DNA of 64,000 bases, taken from positions 47,501 through 111,500 of the forward strand of contig JAEMWC010000056.1 in assembly GCA_016490735.1 (NCBI GenBank). Direction: 5' to 3'. The notes beneath the pieces are model-generated. The model saw only the letters and a program-made list of their open reading frames with translations, was not told where the DNA came from and did no database searches. The DNA is from Pachyseris speciosa. Its lineage: Eukaryota; Cnidaria; Anthozoa; Scleractinia; Pachyseridae. The position numbers were made by a program, and so were the translations under genes. Shown in pieces: positions 45,930 to 57,400 of this stretch (within the stretch, counting starts at the first letter, position 1; every line of letters starts with the position of its first letter).

Positions 45930-46380
45930 AATAATATTCCCAAAACATTTAAAATAATATTGTCCACTGTATCATTTCTTACATGGCATGAAGACGTATA
46001 ATTTTTTTTAGTAAACAAAAATATTTTCAATGTCAAAACCCTGTACGATTCTCGACGAAAACTATTCGGAAGCTCACGATGACGTATACCAAAACGAGTT
46101 ATTGTGGAAAACGGGTGGTTACCAAGCAATTTCCAATCAGGACAGATTTGAAGATTTGTGAAATACACATCTGTAGTACTTCGTTTATTTTTTAACGCTC
46201 CATATGGTCATGGAAAGGAAAAGAGATGGTTAAGGCAAAGCAGAGGGATTATACACCATAAGGATCAAGAATCTCAATGATTCACCACAATGAAGAAGGA
46301 TCAACATCGAGATATTATTTATTGAAACTCACCGGTCGAAGTCGACGGAAATCTTTGTATTGATTTCGTTCTCTTTGATT
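45930..46380. promoter_or_regulatory. VPS54 5' flank
   Basis: The segment between the 15-kb element and the VPS54 start. It begins after the second CCTTTGGGGA. A short minus-strand frame (45851-46168) has no recognisable similarity. No TATA-type core promoter can be assigned with confidence. Confidence 0.45.
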
Positions 46381-49300
46381 ATGCTACGACTAGTGGATCC
46401 AAATGAGACAAAACCGTGGCAGAGCTGTGCAATTTGCAGTGACAAAATATTTTTCAGAACACCAAGAGAGTTTAGTACTCATTTAAGACAAGTACATTGT
46501 ACAAAAGAGGGAGGTTCCTTCGTTTGCCGTTACGGTAAAAATGGCGTTTGCCCCTCTCTACCTGTTGAGGGAGTAAGTGACAAAGATTACGAGGCACATG
46601 TGAAGAAGAGTCATACCAAACTGGAAGATAGTAAGCATGCACCCTTAAATTTCTTTCTGTCTTAACATAAAGAATTCAAAGTTGTGTGTAATTTGAGCTT
46701 TGACTCTTAACCTTATGTATCAGTCAATTCCATTTTCCACTCTTTTTCAAGAAAACACGTATACAAAAAAAGGCCTAAAAGTCATTTGGGTCGGTTATGC
46801 TCTCAGCCCTTCAATTCAGCTACGCTCATTTGTATGCGTATTAATATTCATGCGCGAATTGAATTACCTGAAGAGCACATGAAATGATTGACGGGGTAGA
46901 AAAGCATTGTTTGATAGTATGATGTAGACTACACGTTTGGCGGTTAAAACATTGATTTAAGTTTTATTGATAGGAAACTTATGTGGCTCTGAGGTGTTGA
47001 TTGCTAGGTAAATTTAATTGAAACTCGCCAGCTTGGTGGTCGAGAAGACATCATTTAAAGTCTGTACACCCGCAAGTCAGACACTTCTCAAAGAAGCGAG
47101 TGGTGTTTCTCTGTGCTTGCCAAACGCAAAGAGATTTAAGTTGACTGCCAGAGTGAGCAAATCAGTGTTTTGCAGTACAGAGTACTGTACCAGGCGGGAC
47201 AGTCTGAAAGCAACTCTCGTCTTAAAGGCGGCCCGTAGTTGAGAGTGTTGGCCCATTTGTCAAAGGTTGCCCTGCCATAAACTGGGAAAGGAGAGTTGTT
47301 TTTTGACTTAGGCGAAAAAAATGTGATGTTTGATTCGGTGTTTCCCGCATTTGAGAGGCCATTTGATTCCCAGAATTCATTGCGATCACAGAGGGCGCTG
47401 TCACCTTGAAAGTTCTGGCAAGGACTGGAAATGAAATTCGCTTGGCTGCAGTTGAAAAATTTTCACTTCAAAAACATCACAGAGAATTTATCTAAGAGTG
47501 GACAATCGGCATCACAAGAAGTCGGTCTGTTTTCGATGAGCTGAGTATCTTGGAAAACAGTGCAAGGAAAAGTTTCATTGCCGCCTGTGGCAAATATTTA
47601 AAAGCACAAAAGTCATGGTCAGCTGTCTGGTCATGTTAACACATGTAGAGATTAACATGCTGGCAGATTTTAACATATAAATCACTTTTGCATGGAGTAC
47701 CTCAGTTCGCTTATATGGAGTCTTGTAAACATCAGCAAAAAGTATTTTCACGCAAGATTAACAGCAAAAGCATTTTCACCCGAGATAAGCAGTTAAAATA
47801 ATTTTCGCGTGAATCATATGACAGGCCATTTGTGTGCAATCTAATTTCAGAATTCAATGTATACCGGGTATGCAAATTTTCTACCATCTTAAGCTAAAGA
47901 ATATCTTCAGAACTAGTTAAGTTTTTTGTCCAAATTCTTGAACTGTTGTCATTTACTTTGATTTTAATAACATTTTCATTCCATATTTTCCATTTGACGA
48001 TGAAAATGAATCCGTCAACAGACGATAGGGATTAAATTTCACATCTTATGCAAATATGAACGTTTTGAAGCCAATTTGAAGCCAACAAAAATAGTGAAGT
48101 ATTTTGTTCCATGTTTTTCACTGTTGTCATTTATGTTGATTTGGGATACGATTTTCATTCCACTGGTTCCATTTGACCACGAAAATGAACCCTTCAAAAT
48201 CGTTTCAAATGACCAAAGCATGCGAAATGCCAGTAAAAGCTCTGTTTCGAAGCGGAAACCGATGGGAAACAGCTTACTCTTTTAACTCTTATTTTGCCCT
48301 TGAACATCGTTAACTCGAATTTTCGGTGTTGCTCACGAAGAGAAGTTGTTGGTATTGGCCAAAACCTATCTTCTTCTTTAATATTTTATTCTATTTCTCT
48401 GCCAACAGCAAGCTTTTTGAGCACTGAGTTAGAATCAAGTCCGATCCTGCTGTATGTTGTTTTCAACCAAATCACCCTCTTCAGCACTTCACTCATATCG
48501 ACCAAAGCCTTTCCAAAATAATTAAGAGTCAACCAAGAAACCTGTGCACTCTTTTCATTTTGGAGGAACCCTTTAAGCTGATTAAGACTCAAAATGCGCC
48601 GCTTACTTAAACATTAACGTTAACGTTTGCAATGCCCTAGGCCTAACCCTATCCCTAGCCCTAACCCTAGCTCTAACCCTAACCCTAGCTCTAACCCGGC
48701 CCTAGTTCTAACCCTAGCTTTAACCCTAACCCTAACTCTAACCCTAGCCCTAATTTTAACCCTAACTCTAAACTTAACAATAACCCTAAATCTTTTGAGT
48801 GCTATTTTCAAGTCAGACTAAAGGTTAACCAAGGCTACTGTGTGCTGTTTTTAAGTCAAGCACTGTTTTCCAGCTAAGGAAGCTTCTTGAGCAATATCAG
48901 TAAGCAAAACACTGGTAATAAGCACTGCATTTAAAAAAGTTGATCATTTCCAAGTCGGATGGGCATCTTGTGTGCTGTTTATGAGTGCTGTTCTCTTAAT
49001 TCAGTTATGAGCATTTGGCACTTAGTTTTCAACAAAGAATACCCTGGGCATTGCTTCATGAATGTTAATAAGGCAGACTTAATTGAAGGGCTGAAAGCGA
49101 AATTATCGTGTGTGACGATTTAGCTTCGAAATTTCAAATTGCTTGGAATTGGCTGAATTTTGACATGTGGACTCCATTTTTCCAAAAAACATTGCCCTGT
49201 ATTTGTTTTTTGCTGTTGTGCGCTTCGTTTTTGAAAAAAAAACCGGGCCTAAAGTACGTTCACACAGACCGTCACATACAATAGTTTCACTTTCAACCCT

Positions 49301-52300
49301 TCAATTTCTGGCACGGCAACCTTTGGCAAATGGGCCAAGACTCTCAACTAAGGGCCGCTTTTAAGACGAGAGTTGCTTTCAGACTGTCCCGCCTGGCTCA
49401 GTACTCTGTACTGCAAAATGCCGATTTGCTCGCTCCAGCAGCCAACTTAAATCTCTTTGCGTTTGGCAAGCACAGAGAAACACCACTCACTTCTTTGAGA
49501 AGTGTCTGTCTTGCGGGTCTACAGACTTTAAATGATGTCTTTTCGACCACCAAGCTGGCGAGTTTCAATTAAATTTACCTAGCACTCACCACCTCAGAGC
49601 CACGTAAGTTTCCTATCAATAAAACTTAAATCGATTTACCGCCAAACATGTAGTCTACGTCACACTATCAAACAATCCTTTTCTACCAGTCAATCATTTC
49701 ACATCCTCTTCAGGTAATTCAATTTGCGCATGAATATTAATACGCATATAAATGAGCATAGCTGAATTGAAGGGCTGAGAGCATAACCGACCCAAATGAT
49801 CCATTTGGGTCGGTTATGCTTTCAGCCCTTCAATTGTAAAATGTAAATTACAACTATATGTGATAGTAATTAAGAAAATTAATTGGTAAGAATTTGACAA
49901 TAATTAACCAACTGCCTCGCTTAAGTGGAAGGTGGGTGCCTGGGATACCCAGGGGCTTCCACTGTGGCCAGCCAGCGCCGAGATAGAATCCTGCCCCCAT
50001 TGCTGGCAAATCCCTACAACCTAGCCATGAGCCCCCATTCCAGGCACCCGTCACACTGATGAAACAGTGGAAGGAAGAAAAAATAAGGGATGGGAGGGGG
50101 GAAGATGCTAAATTAACCGCTCCACAGACCACTGCACAAACGCTCAACAAAGAACTCGCAGATTGTAGCGGTGTACAAAGCTACCACGTACACTGTACCA
50201 TGTGAGCCTGCACTTAAGGGATTGTCTGCTGGATTCCCGCTGAGCTCGCAGGCCGCTTGACCGCTAAGCTTGAGGACCACTTGACCGCTTAACTTGTGGA
50301 CCACTAAGCTTGAGAACCACTTAACGGCTAAGCTTATGAACCGCTTGACTGCTAAGCTTGTGAACCGCTTAACCGCTAAGCTTGTGGACTGCTTGACTGT
50401 TAAACTTGTGAACCACTAGACCGCTAAGTTTATGAACCACTTGACCACTAAGCTCTTGGTGGTTAACTTAGTTAAATTACATTTAACCAAATTAAACTTA
50501 TCATTATGTAAACACTAACTTACAATTAAGATACAACTAAAATAGATAAACTGTCTGATAAAGGGGGCAATGGCTTATAACAAAGCTGTCTCTAAAATGA
50601 TTGGTCTTATTCAGTAAGGTCTTACGAAAGCTTGTGAGGTGGTTGTGGGCCATTGGCATGCGTGTTAGAAGAGATTTAGATGGAGCTAAAAAATATGCGG
50701 CCATACAAGGCGCAATGCAATACAAATGTCTGTAGGGGCTCTACCTTGGTGTAAGAACATGTGAAACTCACGAATGACCGCCGACCGGTTTTAACCGCCA
50801 ACCAGTTAGCTCAGTGGTAGAGCACCAGACTAGCATGTGGGAGGGCGCGGGTTCAAACCCCGCCCGGACCAACACTCAGGGTCTTTAAATAATTGAGGAG
50901 AAAGTGCTGCCTTTGTAATAACATCTGCAAATGGTTAGACTTTCTAGTCTTCTCGGATAAGGACGATAAGCGGTAGGCCTGTCTTACAACTCTTCATATT
51001 AATTGATTCTGCGGGACGTAAAAGAACCCACACATTGTTCAAAAAGAGTAGGGGACGTACATGTAGTTCCCAGTGTGGTGCTCTATCCATCATCTGATGG
51101 TTAAATGCTTGGAGATATTAGCTGCACAAGCTACTCTAAAATCCGAGGGTAAATAAAGTAATGTATGTATGTGTGTGTGTGTGTAACAAAGCAAACAAAA
51201 CATTCTAAACAAAAACATACAGCAAAACAATAGCCCATAAGACAAAGAAAACCTCATCAGGTTCTCACACCAAGGTAAACCACTAATTAATGACATATAT
51301 TACTTCATTATTAAGTAGGCAATCTCTTTGTCAAGTATAAAATAAATGCCCTAGAGTTTATTTAAGGTACTGATATTGAAATGGAACCTTTTGTTAAAGA
51401 TTACTATGTTAGGATGAGCATTAGTTAGATGTCAATTTATTCCATTTTCACTGCAATTACAAAAAAAAAAGAGATATACAATATTACAATAATCACATTA
51501 TAAAAAAATCTAAGTACATAACAGGGCACTGGGGAAGACTAGAAGGGAACTGACGAACCATATGTGCTAGTCAACCCATTATGAAAAGAAAATGTCTGAA
51601 TATAAAAGGTTAATTATGTAACTAGCAATTTGTTAACTAACTACTACATGTAACTACCCAACTAACTACTTATTTAACTAACAAACTAACAACCGTACTA
51701 ACTAATTGCTGATTTTAGCCCAGGTGGTATAGGGGCGCTCAGGGTCGAAAACCTTATCTTTATAAAAACTAGTGCATTGTTAAACGAAGAAACACTCGAG
51801 TTGGCAGTTCTCAATGCATCATGCAAATTGTTCCACAAATATGGAATCCTGTTAAAAAAATGTTCCCTTAAAAAGTTCCGTCCTAACTCTGTTAATATTA
51901 TTTTCAGTTTATTACTAGAGTGTGACTTAACACAGATTTGTTCTGCCAACAAGGGATATACATGGTTTTGTTTATCTGGAGACTGATCCAGCTTTTTGTT
52001 GAAAATTCAGTTTCAGGTTACCCTTTATATTTCAATGTCTCAACCCAGTCAGTACAGGAAACTAGTTATTGCCATGAAATTGTATCCCTTTCTGATTAAT
52101 TTTTACTAATTACTCGGGCTTCATAGAACACCCTAGTCTAAAACTGTCATTCATTCTTTTTCTTCGTCTTCGTGTTTTGGTTTACTCACAAATTTGCATA
52201 AATTATTTTTTCCCAGAAAATTCAGAAAGTAGAGCTTCTACTGTTGATGAAACTCTTTACCCAAGACCAAGGCTACCTCCTATCTCCTTTCCAAATGCAA

Positions 52301-53233
52301 GTTCATTCACAGTGTACTCATCCACACAAAATCTCCCTGCCATCCTAAATGATCCTCGATTGCTTAAACGCCAAACAGACTTCCTTACCAAGACATGGGA
52401 GAGGACTTTATACCACAGGAAGTTCCACCGCTCACACTTCTTCCAAAGATCCCAAGGATCTATTTTGATGATTATTTAAAGAAGACGGAGTTTGTAAGTT
52501 CCTTGATTTTTTGACATTCTATCTTAATGTAGTCCTACACTCTGAACAAGGTATTTAATACTTATCAATCCTCCTTTTCAAAAGACGTTTGAGAGTAAAA
52601 TAAGGAGTTGACCAGTACAGGGTACAAAGTTGCATCAAGAAAGGAAAATGACTACAGAGTGTATTCAAAACATGTCATTGTTTTTACACATTATTATTCT
52701 TCCTATTGTATCATATGAATAAAAAAAGCTCTCTTTTACCGGCTAGTTTCCCATCTGTGTGGCCCAACCAGACAACCTAGACTTTTTGTCACAAGGGTTG
52801 AGTTTATCATTGGTTCTCATGCTGCTTGCACCTTGTATTTAGTCTTTATGTAATTATTTGTGTACTGTACTTTGAATGGAGAAAACAATAAATAACAAAA
52901 AGATTTTTTTATGACTCTAGGCTCTCTAATTTTTCTCCCTGATCCACTAAGCATAGTATTTCCAACTTTCAAGTAGATAATCATGATAATTATCTACATG
53001 TACATTGTAAATTGTAGAGAGAAATTCAGTTTTTCTTTCTGCGATTCCAGTATTGATTGCTTTATCTGTTTCCTGTTCCAGAGGATTAAAGTTCACCACA
53101 AGCTAAAGAGGCAGTCCATTGGAGGAAACTCTACAGCTACTCCTGGTGACACTGGGTTTACTGCAGCAGCTATCGCTGCTGCTAGGAGACAAAGTGGTGG
53201 TGAGTAGTATGATAATAATAATAATAATAATAA

Positions 53234-53264
<31 letters not shown>

Positions 53265-54340
53265 AAGAAGAAGAAGGAATTTGTATAACGCTAAAACTAT
53301 AAACAATATTCAGAAGCACTTTACGTAAGTTAAAGTTCTATACTAATTTAAAATTAAAATATTGAAAGGCAGTAAACATTAAAACTATTGAAACAGACTA
53401 AAAGCTTTCCTAAATAAAAATGTTTTAAGTTGCTTTTTAAAAATGGCGAGTTATATTGGAAGTGTCATGAATGGGACATACAGTTTTAAGAGATCCCAGA
53501 CACTCTTTGCAAAGAGTAGGAGTTGTAGGTGCAAGGTTTTATCCAGAAGGATGTCCAGGCATCCTGTAAATGCCCACTTTTAAATTTTAAATTCAAGGGA
53601 AAGTCACTTACCGTAAAAACTCGTGTATAAGCCCCACTTTTTTACCAAAATTTTGGGCTCAAAATTGTGGGTGCGGCTTATATACGAGACCATTGCTTTC
53701 AGAGGGAGTAAACTGACTTCTATAAGGGGTCACAAATACTGAAATAGCACCAAAACCCTTCAGTGAATAAAGATTAAACACATTGCTTTCGGTAGAAATT
53801 TGAAATAGTGGCTTCTTCAGATTCAAAACCTGAATCTTGCTCGCCAGTGATTCTAAACACTAACTGGCATGGAATCTCCATACTTCCACAAAAGATTTTT
53901 ACAATGTTGTCTTTGACCGATCACTTCAATCTCTCCACTATGTGAGAGAAAATACCGGGCTATTCGGGAGAACTTGTGAGGCAAATGGCTGGCCGTTTTG
54001 TTGCCTTTCATTACTTGCATGGTGTGTTTAATCTTGGGGTTGTTTTACTCTTTTAGCGAGAAGTTTTTCTCCGACCGATTACTTCCGTACGTCTTTATAA
54101 ACACTATCCACGCACAACTGATGCAAAAGCGAACCTTTCCATGTTGTGTTCTGATCGTTGTCAGCTACTCTGGTGTCCAGACTTCCCTCTGTAAATGTCT
54201 GTGTGGTTACTAAGCAAACATTTTGAATCATTCTCCTGCTCTTTATTTTTGTTCAAATTTCACCGTTTTCATTTCAACTGTGGGCTTTAATGAAGACAAC
54301 CATTATCAGTCCCAAGAATTAAGGAAATCGATTAAAGATA

Positions 54341-54386
<46 letters not shown>

Positions 54387-54433
54387 CGCGAGTAATTTCA
54401 AAATCGCGCGAGGCTGATTTGAAAATACGAGCG

Positions 54434-54482
<49 letters not shown>

Positions 54483-57400
54483 TATCTATAACAAATTTCG
54501 AGGTCCAATTACTAATTAATCGTATCTATAACAAATTTCGGAATTAAAAAATTCTTTTGGGAAGGTCTTTTGAGCGAAAACGTCTGTAGCGCTTTCCATA
54601 TGTTTTGAAAACTGCAGGAAACGTTTGCAAAGGAAGCCATTAAAGCGCGCGTAATTGACGTGAAAATCACGTGGGTATCCAATTACAGGTGTCCAATTAC
54701 AAAAAGTTCAAATTGGATACCTGTAATTGGACACCCACGTGATCGCGCGTCGATTACGTGACAAATAGGCGCGCGGAGAACCAATCACGATCGAGAATTT
54801 TGTTATAGATACGATTAGCTTGTAAATCGGTATTTTAACCCTTTAAGGCCCAGGGTCCGATATATCAGATGACAGACAGGTCTACCGCTTTCACGATTGC
54901 CCACGATCTCAAATTTAGACCTGATTGTTATGGTCTGTTTATAAAAAATAGTGTCAACCAGTAACTGTTTTATGCGTTAAGAGCCAATACACTGGGAATA
55001 GCCTTCGTTTCCCATTCCATATCATTATTAATTTTGTTTTCAAGCAAAACCAAAAAGGGCCGTTTTATGCACCCTGGAGCAAAGCTTTAAAAACACACAT
55101 CTTTACTTTCAATTCTTAAATTCAAAATCTCCTTTGGAAAACCAAATATTCTAATGAGAGCAAACCTTGATCTCATGACTACGCATTTATCTCCAATTTT
55201 GCCTGTGATGCCTACAGTGAGTCGAGCATCAGCCATTTGATTCAAGCCACTTTTGAAAGCCTCTTTTTTACTTTTTGGCACCTGGATTGCATTCTGGGAG
55301 TGTTGGATACCATGGCGAAATGGAAGTCCCGCCATCCTCATTTTATAGATTTTTCATAAGTGTTGAGCCATCCAGACCTACGGGCAAAATATGGTATGCG
55401 TTGTGTTCTTTGCAAGTTAAATCTCGCCAAAATTACCTTGCTAGGTCCAAGAATCCATCACAGAATGGCTTGAGAGATGAACTTCACTTCTGAGCTGCCA
55501 TGACTCGACACGACCACTTTCGCCATCCCAGTCGTTGTGAAATTGTCTCTCACCTCTGGCTTCATTCAAGGGTTTGCCTATACTCTCCATTCCAGGTTAA
55601 TGATTCCAGCCTGGGAGCTTCTGCAGTGAAAAATGGCTCGAAAACACACTTATAAACTGAGTATCTTCCAATTACAACTTGTTACATTCACGAGCAAAAC
55701 AAAAACGGTTCAAATTGGTGACGTCACAATAAGACTCGGTATTCCAGAGCAGCAGACGTTTCAAGGGAGGCCTTCATATAGGACATCTAGATCCCTTTCA
55801 ATTATTTGCATTGAGAAAATTGCTGAAAGTTCAAAAGAATTTGGTCCTTAAAGGGTCAAGAGTTGTTTAACGTCTTAAGGTCACCGCAAATACACAGCAT
55901 TAGATTTCAGCAAGTTTATCAATATCACAAACAACTGCGAAGAAACTTTTTCGCCAGAGTGATTTTTTCAAGTTCTTATTTTTTTTCTCAAAATCATGCT
56001 TGAAATTTGGGGGTGCAGCTTATCTACGAGTGTGGCTTATACACAAGTTTTTACGGTAATCTCTTATAATTTTATGGGTGAAAAACATGCCTCCTGGATG
56101 CCCAGTTTCCAATGTCTTTCTAAAAGCCTATGTACCATTAAGTGAAGATACTTGGTTATTTATAATTTGAAAATGACTAAGAGACAACAAGAATAGGATA
56201 CGTTATTACTGGCAAATTCTTCTGGGTCCATTCCTGTCATTCTTATTCTGGTTTAGGAATATTGGTAAGTGAACCTGGGGAATAAAGTTTTCTTGGAGAA
56301 GGGTTTTGTGAAAACAGAATACTCTTAGCTTTGGTAACCTAAAACCAGCATACAGAACAGTCTGAACTGAGCGTAAACATAATAATATTATTATGAACTT
56401 GCATGGCATGGCATGGCATGGAGAAACATTACTTTTGTAAAATTATTCATAATATATATTGACTACTTCATTACTTGAAGCTACAGTCATAATTATGTTT
56501 TTTTCCTTTCTTGCACTTACAGCAGACAAAGTTTCAGCTGATGTCAGCTTAATACCAAAGGTTGGTTGTATGATTTATTAAGCAATGGTCAGCATTTTTT
56601 GTGATGATAAAGAATGCTGGTTTGCTGTGATTTTTATATAATAGATAAAATTTGAGTGGGAGACCTTTATGGGGATTTAAAATGACGAGCCGCAGGCAAG
56701 CCATTTTAAAGCCCATAAAGGTCGGTGCGGCTCACCATTTTAAAGACCATAAAGGTCAGACAAATATTAAAAATATCTTACTTGTGAGATGAAAGAATAG
56801 ATTGTGTTTGTCATGTTAATCATTTAAAATAGAGATCTGTATCAAAGTTAATGCATACTTATTAGCTGAGCAGGACTCTTTTATGAAAGTTAATGCAGCA
56901 GTTGATTTGTATTGGGGTTTAGAGAGGTATACATGTGACTCAAATACTGCACATAGATTGGTCATAATTCTTATGAATTATTAATAAATTTTACAATTTA
57001 CAATTAAATGAATCTCTCCAGGTGTTCATGCAGACCAGTTTTACCCTTGAGGATCCTGAGGTCTTTAACAATGTTCTACCATGGAGCATGGTTACACAAC
57101 AAACAAAGGGAGGAGTTAAGGATGTCCCAAGGAACTCTGCAAAACTTCTTCAAGAAAAGGTGACAGTAATATTCTAGCCAGCTTTAAGTTGACTGTACCA
57201 TCTAACTGGTACATGTACAGTGGAAGGTGGGCCGTGGTGGAGGGAGAAGTACCCCTTGCCTATTACAGTTAGGAAAACCAAAGTGTAGTGAAGTCTAAAG
57301 GAGCTTTGATGTTTGTAAAAAAGACTTGTTAATGAACAGTGATGGTTTCCTTGCTAATGGTTTCTCATGCTAATGAACAAGTACACTGTTTTGTGTCATC

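Larger units (their letters stand above)
46783..49798. mobile_element. 3-kb element with ~490-bp terminal inverted arms
   Basis: The left arm 46783-47277 (CATTTGGGTCGGTTATGCTC to TTTGTCAAAGGTTGCC) is inverted at 49309-49798 (GGCAACCTTTGGCAAATGGG to CGACCCAAATG) with about 90% identity by eye. Immediately outside the right arm another CATTTGGGTCGGTTATGC...CCCTTCAATT (to 49837) forms a tight hairpin with the arm end. Plus-strand frames at 47018-47242 and 49330-49572 are mirror translations of the arms. The middle holds the telomere-like tract and a nested MITE. No transposase is recognised. It is in VPS54 intron 1. Confidence 0.85.

Noticed and set aside
48620..48821. Arg/Val-rich and Thr/Leu-rich frames on both strands
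   Set aside because: Translations of the CCCTAA-type tract.
50793..50875. Functional tRNA gene
   Set aside because: Although A and B boxes are good, the head is continuous with a SINE body and tail, and the acceptor stem does not close convincingly.
53103..53328. Poly-Leu/Ile and poly-Arg frames
   Set aside because: Translations of the ATA/AAG microsatellite.
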